Source: Flavobacteriaceae bacterium (GTDB taxonomy: Bacteria; Bacteroidota; Bacteroidia; Flavobacteriales; Flavobacteriaceae). From it: DNA of 46,668 bases. A program made the position numbers and the translations under genes. The notes below the pieces were generated by a model. That model ran no database searches. It was not told where the DNA came from and was given only the letters and a program-made list of their open reading frames with translations. Positions 25,048 to 33,326 of the stretch are shown piece by piece; positions within the stretch are counted from its first letter, which is position 1; every line of letters begins with the position of its first letter. The DNA lies in NCBI GenBank assembly GCA_024643385.1, contig JAHEMZ010000018.1:1-46668 (forward strand). Direction: 5' to 3'.

Positions 25048-27038
25048 GATAAACTAAGTATTATTTTTTGACCTTTTTTCAGCGGTTCGCCGGAGGGCAA
25101 TGACTGATCCACTACCTCTCCATTTCCCTGAGTCACCACTTTCATTCCCAAATTTTCCAATAAAGAGACTGCATCCATCCCCATCATACCAATGACGTTG
25201 GGTACTAGGGATCCGTTATGTTGCATTTTTTCGGTGTAATTACCATAATCGACGGCTACCTCAGGAAGCACTTCAATAGGTATACTTACTTCGTCCATAA
25301 GTGGACTACCTGTAAATATCTTTTGTGCAATACGTTTGAACACCGGACCCGTAACATCCGCTCCATAATATCCTTTCTTGGTACTTGGTTTATGTATGAC
25401 AACGATGCATGAATATTTTGGATTCTCTGCAGGGAAGTATCCAGCAAAAGATGAAATATAACGGCGATTGGAACTCCAATCCGCCATCCAGTATTCGGTA
25501 CGAGCTGTTCCGGTCTTTCCGGCCATGGAGAAGTTATCAGAATATAAACTACGACCGGTTCCTCTTCTTACAATATTCTTTAGAATATCTCTCATCTCTA
25601 ACAATGTCTTATCGGAGCAGATCTTTGGATTTATCACTTCCGTGGAGAAGGTCTCGACCTTATTGTTCATCATGCGAATTTCCTTTATGAATCTTGGTCG
25701 GACCATGACGCCGTTATTGGCTATGGCATTATAAAAGGTTAGTGTCTGTAAGGGTGTTAGCCGTAAGTTGTAACCATAGGCCATAGAAGGAAGCGCATTT
25801 TTGCTCCAAAGTTTATGACCAGGCTCCGGAATGACGGGCGTTCCCTCTCCCTCAATGGGAATTCCTAACTTTTCATTTAGTTTCCATTCTTTTAAATGTG
25901 CAATGAATTTATCCGGCTGCTTTGAATAGCTTTCGTCGATAATGGTCGCCAATCCTATGTTGGAAGATACTTCCAGGGCATGAGCCGCTGATATTTTACC
26001 GTGCCCTTTGGTGTCGGTAATGGTTCGGCCATAAAAGGGTTTGCTTCCCATCTTTGTATCTACCACTGCGGACGTGTCGATAAGTTTATCCTCGAGAGCC
26101 GCCATAAAAGCAATCACTTTAAAGGTTGAACCCGGTTCATGACTTTCGCCAATGGCATAGTTTAGTTTTTCATAATAGGTTCCACTTGGTGTTTTCCCCA
26201 AATTAGAAACGGCCTTTATTTCGCCTGTTGCCACCTCCATCACAATCACGCTTCCATGTTCCGCTTCATAATATTCCATTTGCTTCAGTAAAGCATGATG
26301 TGCTATATCTTGAATATTCGCGTTGATCGTTGAAACGATGTCATATCCATCAAGTGGCTCGATCTCGTTCTCATCCGAAACCGGTTTCCACTGTCCTTGT
26401 CCAATTTTTTGTTTTAAGCGACGCCCATCTCGACCTCTTAAGTATTTATCAAATGCACCCTCAAAACCCACCTCATACACTCCTTCTTTGTCCAAGCGCT
26501 GATTTCCCACTAAACGTTCACCGATCTTTCCCATGGGATGTTCCCGAACAGTCTTTTGTTCTACAATGATTCCACCCCGATAGGGACCTTTATTAAAAAG
26601 CGGCATTTGTTTCACACGTATGTAATCGGAATAACCAAGGCCCTTCGCTATCAACAGGTATCTGTTTTTATCGGCTCTCGCTTTACGAAGTAAGTTTTGA
26701 TAATAGGAAGCAGGTTTACCAAAGAGACGATTAAGCTCTTTAGACAATGGTACCAGATGATCGTCAAAATCTTGCGCAGTGACCGTAACCGCATCAAAAC
26801 GGATATCGTACTTGGGCACCGAAGTGGCCAGCAAACTTCCATCGTCCGCATATACATTCCCTCTGTTGGCGGCAATGGTAAAATTTTTGGTGGTATTTAA
26901 CTGCGCTAATTCTCGATACCTATCCCCTTCGACAAATTGAATGGTAGTAAGCTTAAAAGCAATTAGACCTGCGAAGATGAACATACCTCCGGCGACAAAG
27001 TAGAAACGGTTTAATATGTTCTTCTCTTCCAATGCCAT
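25044..27038 (-). CDS. ftsI: division transpeptidase FtsI (class B PBP) with one PASTA domain
   Basis: Cross-links septal peptidoglycan, working with FtsW. It has 664 residues: a membrane helix at about 11-31, a dimerisation/pedestal region at 50-230, and a transpeptidase domain at about 260-580. The penicillin-binding motifs are complete: SxxK as Ser304-Thr-Phe-Lys307, SxN as Ser358-Ser-Asn360, and KTG at 508-510. A single PASTA domain closes the protein (VPNVIGMMGMDAVSLLENLG ... [15 protein letters not shown]). PASTA is typical of SpoVD-like PBPs in Bacteroidetes and Firmicutes but absent in E. coli FtsI. It starts 2 nt after ftsL and overlaps murE by 4 nt. Confidence 0.96.
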   Translation of the reverse strand: MALEEKNILNRFYFVAGGMFIFAGLIAFKLTTIQFVEGDRYRELAQLNTTKNFTIAANRGNVYADDGSLLATSVPKYDIRFDAVTVTAQDFDDHLVPLSKELNRLFGKPASYYQNLLRKARADKNRYLLIAKGLGYSDYIRVKQMPLFNKGPYRGGIIVEQKTVREHPMGKIGERLVGNQRLDKEGVYEVGFEGAFDKYLRGRDGRRLKQKIGQGQWKPVSDENEIEPLDGYDIVSTINANIQDIAHHALLKQMEYYEAEHGSVIVMEVATGEIKAVSNLGKTPSGTYYEKLNYAIGESHEPGSTFKVIAFMAALEDKLIDTSAVVDTKMGSKPFYGRTITDTKGHGKISAAHALEVSSNIGLATIIDESYSKQPDKFIAHLKEWKLNEKLGIPIEGEGTPVIPEPGHKLWSKNALPSMAYGYNLRLTPLQTLTFYNAIANNGVMVRPRFIKEIRMMNNKVETFSTEVINPKICSDKTLLEMRDILKNIVRRGTGRSLYSDNFSMAGKTGTARTEYWMADWSSNRRYISSFAGYFPAENPKYSCIVVIHKPSTKKGYYGADVTGPVFKRIAQKIFTGSPLMDEVSIPIEVLPEVAVDYGNYTEKMQHNGSLVPNVIGMMGMDAVSLLENLGMKVVTQGNGEVVDQSLPSGEPLKKGQKIILSLS

Positions 27039-27040
27039 CG

Positions 27041-27358
27041 CTATTCGCTTTTTTTGATAATTATCTTTTGAGGTTGTATTTCTGAAGGGAACAAACCACG
27101 GTTCTCCATGGATCGAATGATCTTTGTTTCCATCTTCGCCTGCATCAGTTTCATTCGAACATCCACATATTCACTTTTCAATTCCTTCACTTCGTTATTG
27201 AGTCTTGAAATTTCATGTACCTTTTTATCCGCCTGATGCGAACTTGCAATCATGATCAATGCTAATATTGAAAGGAAAATGATAAAACGCCAATTCTTAA
27301 AAGCGTCATCACTGACCAAAAATTTACCCTTAATAAGATTGTAGAAATTCTTCTTCAT
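27041..27358 (-). CDS. ftsL: FtsL-like cell division protein
   Basis: A 105-residue bitopic protein. The cytosolic N-terminus runs to residue 25, the membrane helix is at about 26-41 (FIIFLSILALIMIASS), and a short periplasmic coiled coil follows (VHEISRLNNEVKELKSEYVDVRMKLMQAK). This is the layout of FtsL, which joins FtsQ and FtsB in the divisome. Sequence conservation in this family is poor, so the call relies on length, topology and the fixed slot between rsmH and ftsI. It overlaps rsmH by one base and ends 2 nt before ftsI. Confidence 0.85.
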   Translation of the reverse strand: MKKNFYNLIKGKFLVSDDAFKNWRFIIFLSILALIMIASSHQADKKVHEISRLNNEVKELKSEYVDVRMKLMQAKMETKIIRSMENRGLFPSEIQPQKIIIKKSE

Positions 27359-28254
27359 TATATTTTTTCAGCTATTCTAAGCTTGGCACTTCGCGCTCTA
27401 TTATTTGTTGCAATTTCTTTTTCAGATGGCACAATTAACTTTCCAATTGAACGAAAAGGCACTTCCACTCTTCCGAAGACATCTTTCTCAGGTTCTCCTT
27501 CGAACAGTCCATTTCGTATAAATCTTTTTACCAATCGGTCTTCCAGTGAATGGTAAGAAATCAAGCTTAACCGCCCTCCCGATCTGAGCACTTCCTCCGT
27601 TTGCATTAGAAATTCTTTTAAAGCTTCTAATTCCTGATTGACCTCCAGCCGAATTGCCTGAAATACCTGTGCAAGGATTTTATTCTCTCTGTGCTTTGGA
27701 AGAAAGCGCGCGATGACCGTTTTAAGTTGTTCACTTGATGTAATTGGTCGTTGCTCCCGAGATTCAACAATTACATGTGCCAATCCGGCAGCCGTTCGCA
27801 ATTCTCCATATTCCGAGAAAATTTTCCGCAGCCCTTTTTCATCATATTCATTGATCACCTGCTTAGCAGACAACGGACTGTCCTGATTCATTCTCATGTC
27901 CAATTGACCTTCAAATCTGGTAGAAAATCCACGCTCAGGAGCATCGAACTGATGAGAAGAGACACCGAAGTCTCCCAAAATTCCATCCACTTTTGTATAT
28001 CCGTAAAAACGTAAAAACCGCTTTAGATATCGAAAATTTTCATTGATGAGCAAAAAGCGCGGGTCGTCTATTGTATTTTTAAGAGCGTCTTTATCTTGAT
28101 CGAAAGCAATAAGCTTTCCTTTGATTCCCAATTGTTTTAAAATCTCTTTGGAATGTCCGCCGCCGCCGAAAGTTACATCCACATAAACCCCTTCAGGTTG
28201 GATGTTGAGACCCTCTACTGTCTCCTTCAGCAAAACCGGATTATGATATTCCAT
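27358..28254 (-). CDS. rsmH: 16S rRNA (cytosine-1402-N4)-methyltransferase
   Basis: S-adenosylmethionine-dependent methyltransferase (298 residues, MraW family) that modifies C1402 in the ribosomal P site. Motif I is VDVTFGGGGHSKEIL (24-38). GILGDFGVSSHQFDAPERGFS and the DMRMNQ segment are characteristic of the family, as is ISYHSLEDRLVKRFI in the last third. It overlaps mraZ by 14 nt and ftsL by one base, the usual second gene of the dcw cluster. Confidence 0.97.
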   Translation of the reverse strand: MEYHNPVLLKETVEGLNIQPEGVYVDVTFGGGGHSKEILKQLGIKGKLIAFDQDKDALKNTIDDPRFLLINENFRYLKRFLRFYGYTKVDGILGDFGVSSHQFDAPERGFSTRFEGQLDMRMNQDSPLSAKQVINEYDEKGLRKIFSEYGELRTAAGLAHVIVESREQRPITSSEQLKTVIARFLPKHRENKILAQVFQAIRLEVNQELEALKEFLMQTEEVLRSGGRLSLISYHSLEDRLVKRFIRNGLFEGEPEKDVFGRVEVPFRSIGKLIVPSEKEIATNNRARSAKLRIAEKI

Positions 28255-28714
28255 CCTCTATATCGTTGACATCTCCCATAACTTCTTCCGCCAAGTCGGC
28301 AAAATCATTGGTCGCATCGTTTATGGCCTGTTCATACTTATGCAAGTCCCATATCTCAATAATGTTAATCGCAGAAGACACGACAATTTCCTTATCCAAC
28401 CCCGCAAAAGCCATCAAATCCCGTGGAATATTTAATCGGCCCGTAGCATCCATTTCGACGGTGCGGACCCCTGCAGTAAAGCGTCGAATGAAATCGTTGT
28501 TCTTTCTATTAAATCGATTGAGACCATTTACTTTTTCCATCAACTTTTGCCATTCTTGCATAGAATATAATTCCAAACAAGGCTGAAAGACAGCTCGTTT
28601 TATCACAAAACCTGCCCCGGCGACTGAAGCCAGTTGCTTCTTTAAATCGGCAGGAATCATCACTCTCCCTTTTACGTCAGCTTTACAATGGTATGTCCCA
28701 ATGAGGTTTAACAT
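28241..28714 (-). CDS. mraZ: transcriptional regulator MraZ
   Basis: A 157-residue AbrB-fold DNA-binding protein that in other bacteria represses the dcw operon it heads. Two SpoVT/AbrB-like halves each have the DxxxR motif: Asp13-Arg17 (ADVKGRVMIP) and Asp89-Arg93 (MDATGRLNIP). It is the first gene of the run. Three 10-bp-phased GTGG boxes lie upstream at 28759-28788 and match the kind of site MraZ binds, supporting autoregulation. It overlaps rsmH by 14 nt. Confidence 0.97.
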   Translation of the reverse strand: MLNLIGTYHCKADVKGRVMIPADLKKQLASVAGAGFVIKRAVFQPCLELYSMQEWQKLMEKVNGLNRFNRKNNDFIRRFTAGVRTVEMDATGRLNIPRDLMAFAGLDKEIVVSSAINIIEIWDLHKYEQAINDATNDFADLAEEVMGDVNDIEDGIS

Positions 28715-28742
28715 CTATAAAAATTACGATTGCTTATTGAAT

Positions 28743-28750
28743 CAAATATA
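28743..28750 (-). promoter_or_regulatory. -7 element of the mraZ/dcw promoter
   Basis: TATATTTG (minus strand) matches TAnnTTTG and would start RNA near 28737, giving a leader of about 22 nt. The -33 region at normal spacing falls inside the MraZ-box array, so bound repressor would block the promoter. Confidence 0.7.
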
Positions 28751-28758
28751 AAAGAATT

Positions 28759-28788
28759 ATACCACTTTTTACCACTTTTTACCACTTT
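28759..28788 (-). promoter_or_regulatory. MraZ operator candidate (three phased boxes)
   Basis: On the minus strand the sequence reads AAAGTGGTAA, AAAGTGGTAA, AAAGTGGTAT: three head-to-tail 10-bp units, one helical turn apart. Published MraZ sites are GTGGG-type or AAAGTG-type direct repeats with the same 10-bp period. A weaker ACAAGGGGTA lies about 40 bp from the first box (28801-28810). Confidence 0.8.
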
Positions 28789-28927
28789 GTTGATAAGTTT
28801 TACCCCTTGTAAGCCCCCAACTTGAAAAACAAGCTATATGAATTCTGATTTTCAACGATTTAATAGTCTGAAAACCATCTAAGTTTTCAACAGTAAAAAG
28901 TCCGTATCGGTTTCAGTAAAATTTGAT

Positions 28928-28935
28928 TACTTTTG
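28928..28935 (+). promoter_or_regulatory. candidate -7 element of the alpha/beta hydrolase gene
   Basis: TACTTTTG matches TAnnTTTG, 22 nt before the start codon. No clear TTG at the expected -33 distance. Confidence 0.45.
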
Positions 28936-28956
28936 TGATGAGTTTTAATAAACTAT

Positions 28957-29721
28957 ATGGCGTATCCACTTAAGAAAGAAGGGAAATATTCTTACCTGGA
29001 AATTGGCGAAGGCACTCCCATTGTTATCATGCATGGACTGATGGGAGGACTGAGTAACTTCGATGGCGTGGTCGACTTCTTCCCCCCTAAAGGGTATAAG
29101 GTTGTAATTCCGGAGTTGCCAATTTATTCTATGCCTATACTTAAAACCAATGTGAAAAACATTGCCATTTTTGTCTCTAAATTTATTGATTACAAGCAGT
29201 ATGAAGAAGTAATCCTCTTAGGCAATTCCTTAGGGGGACATATCGGCTTAATGGTCACAAAACTCTACCCTAAAAAAGTAAAAGCCTTAGTGATAACGGG
29301 CAGTTCTGGCCTATACGAAAGTGCCATGGGAGAAACCTATCCCAAACGTGGTGATTACGATTACATCAAAGAAAAAGCAGAAAACGTTTTTTACGATCCA
29401 ACCATTGCGACCAAAGAGATCGTAGATGAGGTATATGCCAGCGTGAACGATCGCAATAAATTAATACGCACCTTGGCAATCGCAAAAAGTGCCATTCGAC
29501 ATAATATGGCAAAGGACCTGCCACATATGACAAATCCGACCTGTATTATTTGGGGGAAAAATGACAATGTTACACCTCCGGAGGTTGCTGTTGAATTCCA
29601 TGAGCTTCTCCCTGATGCCAACTTATTTTGGATCGACAAATGTGGACATGCCGCCATGATGGAACACCCTAATACTTTTAACGATATCTTATTCGCTTGG
29701 TTGAAAGAGCGTGGATTTTAA
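28957..29721 (+). CDS. alpha/beta-fold hydrolase
   Basis: A 254-residue cytosolic hydrolase. The oxyanion segment IVIMHGLMGG (22-31) precedes the nucleophile elbow GNSLGG with Ser91. The acid is probably Asp203 (WGKNDNVTPPE) and the catalytic base His231 (CGHAAMMEHP). This completes a normal triad. The substrate cannot be told from sequence. Its 9-nt spacing to engB suggests co-transcription. In flavobacterial genomes this pair is commonly adjacent, without a known functional link. Confidence 0.9.
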   Translation: MAYPLKKEGKYSYLEIGEGTPIVIMHGLMGGLSNFDGVVDFFPPKGYKVVIPELPIYSMPILKTNVKNIAIFVSKFIDYKQYEEVILLGNSLGGHIGLMVTKLYPKKVKALVITGSSGLYESAMGETYPKRGDYDYIKEKAENVFYDPTIATKEIVDEVYASVNDRNKLIRTLAIAKSAIRHNMAKDLPHMTNPTCIIWGKNDNVTPPEVAVEFHELLPDANLFWIDKCGHAAMMEHPNTFNDILFAWLKERGF

Positions 29722-29730
29722 TTCAAAGGC

Positions 29731-30336
29731 ATGAAAATTACATCAGCAGAATTTGTGATGAGCAACAGCGATGTAGATAAATGTCCGAATAATCCAATTC
29801 CTGAATATGCTTTTATCGGACGATCCAATGTCGGAAAATCGTCTTTGATCAACATGCTGATGCAACGTAAAGGGTTGGCCAAGACCAGTGGACGACCGGG
29901 AAAAACACAGCTCATCAACCATTTCTTGATCAATAAGAATTGGCATTTGGTCGATCTCCCGGGCTATGGCTATGCCCGTGTTTCCAAATCAAGCAAAAAG
30001 ACCTTTCAGAAATTTATCACGCAGTATTTTGAAAAACGTCAACAACTGGTGTTAGGGTTTGTATTGATCGATTGTCGACATGAACCCCAATCCATCGACC
30101 TGGAATTTATGGAATGGTTAGGGGAAAGCCAGATCCCTTTTGCCATTGTTTTCACTAAAGCGGATAAATTAAAGCCGAACGCATTAAAGCGGAATATTGA
30201 TGTTTATGCCGAAAAAATGTTGGAAACTTGGGAAGAAATGCCCATGTATTTTATCACTTCCGCCGGTAACGGAACCGGGCGAGACGAATTACTGGATTAT
30301 ATCGAACAAATTAATCTAGACATGCGGAATCAATAA
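29731..30336 (+). CDS. engB: ribosome biogenesis GTPase EngB/YsxC (YihA)
   Basis: Small essential-type GTPase (201 residues) involved in assembly of the large ribosomal subunit. G1 is GRSNVGKSS at 30-38, G3 is [10 protein letters not shown] at about 75-84, G4 is TKAD near 145 and G5 is TSAGNGTG. The conserved [14 protein letters not shown] in the switch I region is a clear EngB marker. It is convergent with gldC, 9 bp apart, with no obvious hairpin between the stops. Confidence 0.97.
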   Translation: MKITSAEFVMSNSDVDKCPNNPIPEYAFIGRSNVGKSSLINMLMQRKGLAKTSGRPGKTQLINHFLINKNWHLVDLPGYGYARVSKSSKKTFQKFITQYFEKRQQLVLGFVLIDCRHEPQSIDLEFMEWLGESQIPFAIVFTKADKLKPNALKRNIDVYAEKMLETWEEMPMYFITSAGNGTGRDELLDYIEQINLDMRNQ

Positions 30337-30345
30337 TTCCCATAT

Positions 30346-30681
30346 TTAGTCCTTCTTAAGCTCCAATTTTTCAGCAAAATAATCACAAAAATCACGCATA
30401 GTGGCGCTCATTTTTTCGTCACCGGTCGCCCTTTCGAAGGTGTCGGTCATCGCGGTAAGTGTTTGATAAAAAAACAATTTCATCTCATCTAAAGGCATAT
30501 CCTTGGTCCATAGATCTATTCGCAAGGCTTCTTGTGCATTATGATCCCAAACTGATAACAGCACGGCTTTGGAAGCAGCATTATTAACTCCTCCATCAGG
30601 AGCTGACCATGATAATTTCTCAGGAATCCTATTTTCATCCAATCCAACTTTTATCTTTATTTCAGAAGTGTGTAACGCCAT
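30346..30681 (-). CDS. gldC: gliding motility protein GldC
   Basis: A 111-residue soluble protein matching GldC of Flavobacterium across its length (SEIKIKVGLDENRIPEKLSW, then SVWDHNAQEALRIDLWTKDMPLDEMKLFFYQTL). GldC supports gliding and is thought to act with GldB; its biochemical role is not known. Its start shares one base with the gldB stop, so translation of the two is coupled. Confidence 0.95.
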   Translation of the reverse strand: MALHTSEIKIKVGLDENRIPEKLSWSAPDGGVNNAASKAVLLSVWDHNAQEALRIDLWTKDMPLDEMKLFFYQTLTAMTDTFERATGDEKMSATMRDFCDYFAEKLELKKD

Positions 30682-31640
30682 TACTTTTTAGGTTTATAGT
30701 GAGAATTATTAAAGATTTCTTCCGCATCGGTCTGCATTAATTGAGTCACTGATACTGCATTTTCTTCCATATAAGATCGTACAATCTGCCACCCTAACCA
30801 CCTGCCTATCATCCCCGGAGATTCATTATCAATTTCCAAATTGAATTTCGAAAAGGGAGCCGGGTCGACAAAGCGCTGTCCCAGCTTTGAATTTGTACTG
30901 TAAAGCAATTCATTTTCAATAAAATAGCGCCACATTTCTTCTTCATTTTCTCTTGCCCACTTCAGTTCGTCTTCTGTGTAGCCTATTTTAAGCGCATCGG
31001 AAGTTTCCGGGAGCCAGAGATCTTTTAGATAAAGTTCCTTTCCGAAGTAAATAATTTGACCCAATAAAGTCCTGTCACTTGGAGGCGCAATGTACTTTCT
31101 GGAATAAGTTGCGGCAATATCAGGCATCAAACGCGAGGGCTTAAGATTCTTTCCAATGTACTTTGGGATCACGGAATAGAAATAGTGATTCTCCCCCAAA
31201 TAATTATCTAATTCCAAAATTAAAAGGCTGTCGTTCGCAATAATGCGTGTGCGATAATCTACTTCCGAAGTCGTGGTATATACTATCGGAACTTCAAATT
31301 CGGGAAAATAAAAGGTAATGTGTTGAAATAACTTTTTAAGGTCATCTTCTAAAAGTGATTCTGTTGGAAATTCTTTTAAAACAGCTTCGTCCAATTCATT
31401 TTGAAGTGTGTCTACGATTTTTTGTTGCCAGATGCTGTCTTGATATTCCTCCGGGAAAAACAAAGGAAATTTACCTTTAAGGTAAGGCAAATCAGATACC
31501 TTCGCCCGAGCAAATTCCTTGTCAAATCGAACGATCTCAACCGTAATTGGAATTTTCGCGACCTCCTTTTCTATATCTGTTCCTGAATTACAGGATAAAC
31601 AGACGATGTACATTACTATGATTCCAAAAAGTTGCTTCAT
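30681..31640 (-). CDS. gldB: gliding motility lipoprotein GldB
   Basis: A 319-residue lipoprotein. The signal peptide ends in a lipobox with Cys17 (YIVCLSC|N). The mature part carries typical GldB text (IVRFDKEFARAKVSDLPYLK, PLFFPEEYQDSIW, RLMPDIAATYSRKYIAP). GldB is needed for gliding motility and probably contributes to the GldKLMN/T9SS envelope machinery in Flavobacterium. It forms an operon with gldC and is divergent from nadE, the same neighbourhood known from Flavobacterium johnsoniae. Confidence 0.95.
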   Translation of the reverse strand: MKQLFGIIVMYIVCLSCNSGTDIEKEVAKIPITVEIVRFDKEFARAKVSDLPYLKGKFPLFFPEEYQDSIWQQKIVDTLQNELDEAVLKEFPTESLLEDDLKKLFQHITFYFPEFEVPIVYTTTSEVDYRTRIIANDSLLILELDNYLGENHYFYSVIPKYIGKNLKPSRLMPDIAATYSRKYIAPPSDRTLLGQIIYFGKELYLKDLWLPETSDALKIGYTEDELKWARENEEEMWRYFIENELLYSTNSKLGQRFVDPAPFSKFNLEIDNESPGMIGRWLGWQIVRSYMEENAVSVTQLMQTDAEEIFNNSHYKPKK

Positions 31641-31693
31641 TCGATCATTTTACACCAAGTGCTCCCGGCATGGTATATTAAAATTTGATTCGT

Positions 31694-31701
31694 TATTTTT
31701 G
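31694..31701 (+). promoter_or_regulatory. candidate -7 element of nadE
   Basis: TATTTTTG, a match to TAnnTTTG, lies 41 nt ahead of the nadE start. No TTG at standard spacing was found. Confidence 0.4.
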
Positions 31702-31742
31702 TGCAGCAAAGGTATCATTAATCTTATTTAATTCCTTTAAAA

Positions 31743-32534
31743 ATGAACACGGAAAAAGTCACTGATTATATCGTTAATTGGCTTAAATCCTATGCCATAA
31801 ACGCCAAGATGGATGGTTTTGTTGTAGGGATAAGCGGAGGAATTGATTCGGCAGTGACCTCAACATTATGCGCAATGACAGGCATACGTACTCTTTGTGT
31901 TGAAATGCCCATTCATCAAGCTTCTTCGCAGGTAAATCGTGGAAAAGAGCATATCAAGCAGTTAAAAAATAGGTTTGCCAACGTCACAGATGTGTGTGTT
32001 GATTTGACATCCGTTTTTGAGGAATTTAAAAAACAAGCTCCCCATACTGAGGATGACACCAATTTGGAGTTAAGCCTTGCAAATACCAGAGCTCGCTTAC
32101 GCATGACCACCTTGTATTATTTTGCAGGAGTACACCGCTATTTAGTAGTTGGGACAGGCAATAAAGTAGAAGATTTCGGGGTTGGTTTTTATACAAAATA
32201 CGGGGATGGCGGTGTAGATCTCAGTCCTATTGCCGATCTTCTAAAGAGTGAAGTGTACCTTATCGGAAAGTTTGTGAATGTGCCCGAATCAATTATAAAG
32301 GCAGCTCCTACTGATGGCCTCTTTGGGGACAGTCGAAGTGATGAAGACCAATTAGGGGCTAGTTATGACGAATTAGAGAGGGCGATGAAATGGATGGAAG
32401 AAGGAAAAAGCATAGATGAATTGCAAGGACGACAAAAGGATGTTTTTGCCCTATTCCTACAACTCAATCGCGCTAACCAACACAAAATGATACCTATCCC
32501 CGTTTGTAAAATTCCTACAAAATTAAAGCGATAA
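31743..32534 (+). CDS. nadE: NH3-dependent NAD+ synthetase
   Basis: Converts nicotinic acid adenine dinucleotide to NAD+ using ATP and ammonia. With 263 residues it has the synthetase domain only, without the glutaminase domain. The ATP pyrophosphatase loop is GISGGIDSAVTS (29-40). GTGNKVEDFGVGFYTKYGDGGVDLSPI is the classic substrate loop, and APTDGLFGDSRSDEDQLG follows. It is preceded by gldB on the other strand and followed by a response regulator after 159 bp. Confidence 0.97.
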   Translation: MNTEKVTDYIVNWLKSYAINAKMDGFVVGISGGIDSAVTSTLCAMTGIRTLCVEMPIHQASSQVNRGKEHIKQLKNRFANVTDVCVDLTSVFEEFKKQAPHTEDDTNLELSLANTRARLRMTTLYYFAGVHRYLVVGTGNKVEDFGVGFYTKYGDGGVDLSPIADLLKSEVYLIGKFVNVPESIIKAAPTDGLFGDSRSDEDQLGASYDELERAMKWMEEGKSIDELQGRQKDVFALFLQLNRANQHKMIPIPVCKIPTKLKR

Positions 32535-32693
32535 TTGTGTTTGGTCGAGTATTATGGAACTTGAACGAAAAAGATAAAATGCTCTTGATCTTTTTTATAG
32601 TTTTGGTTTTGTAGTAGAAATATTACAAAAAAACCTCACACTTATGGCATTGTCCCTGTTTTAAGTGTATCATTAAAATAATACATCCTTAGA

Positions 32694-33326
32694 ATGAAGA
32701 GAATCGTCATTGCAGATCATCACCCTGTTACGCGCAAGGGAATCGCTTGTATGCTGAAAAAATCTAAAGAATTCAGTATCGTAGGTAAGGCTAATAATGG
32801 AGATGAACTTTTTAAAAGTCTAAGAGAGATCAAACCTGATATTTTGATCATGGAAATTGACATGCCACAGTTGAACGGGATCAATGTGCTTCGAAATATT
32901 AAAACTGAATTCCCCTCTACTCGCGTCATGATCTTCTCACAACATCCGGAAGAAATTTACGCCCTTAGATCGATTAAATCGGGAGCAGCAGGTTATGTTC
33001 CGAAAACCGCTTCGACAAAAAGCTTTTTAAAAGCGCTGAAGCAAATAGCCAAAGGGGGAATTTTTCTGAATGAAGACCTTACCTCTACTTTTACCAGCAG
33101 AAATGTTGGAGAATCCAGTGCTATCTCACGCTACAAGAAATTATCCTCTCGTGAAATTGAAGTTTTGAATCTTTTATCCAGTGGAAAAAGGAACAAGGAT
33201 ATTGCAAATGCCTTGGATATTAATGAAAAAACAGTAAGTACCTACAAAACAAGGTTGCTTAAAAAATTGAAAGTGGATAACCTGGCCGATTTGATCAATC
33301 AGTCCAGAATGTTTCAATTTGGATAA
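32694..33326 (+). CDS. NarL/FixJ-type response regulator with atypical receiver
   Basis: The protein has 210 residues. The receiver domain is at about 3-120 and the LuxR-type helix-turn-helix at about 146-206 (LSSREIEVLNLLSSGKRNKDIAN ... VSTYKTRLLKKL). The expected phospho-acceptor Asp is replaced by Glu54 (ILIMEIDMP) and the acidic pocket reads Asp8-His9 (IADHHP) instead of two acids. Ser82 and Lys104 are kept. Glu at this place often mimics phosphorylation, so the protein may be active without a kinase (inference). No kinase gene is nearby. The stop is directly followed by the convergent dnaG stop, with no bases between. An 85-nt leader may start at a TAGTTTTG (32598-32605). Confidence 0.9.
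   Translation: MKRIVIADHHPVTRKGIACMLKKSKEFSIVGKANNGDELFKSLREIKPDILIMEIDMPQLNGINVLRNIKTEFPSTRVMIFSQHPEEIYALRSIKSGAAGYVPKTASTKSFLKALKQIAKGGIFLNEDLTSTFTSRNVGESSAISRYKKLSSREIEVLNLLSSGKRNKDIANALDINEKTVSTYKTRLLKKLKVDNLADLINQSRMFQFG

Noticed and set aside
28759-28788. Three short repeats as a CRISPR remnant
   Set aside because: Units are 10 bp without spacers and sit exactly where the MraZ operator belongs.
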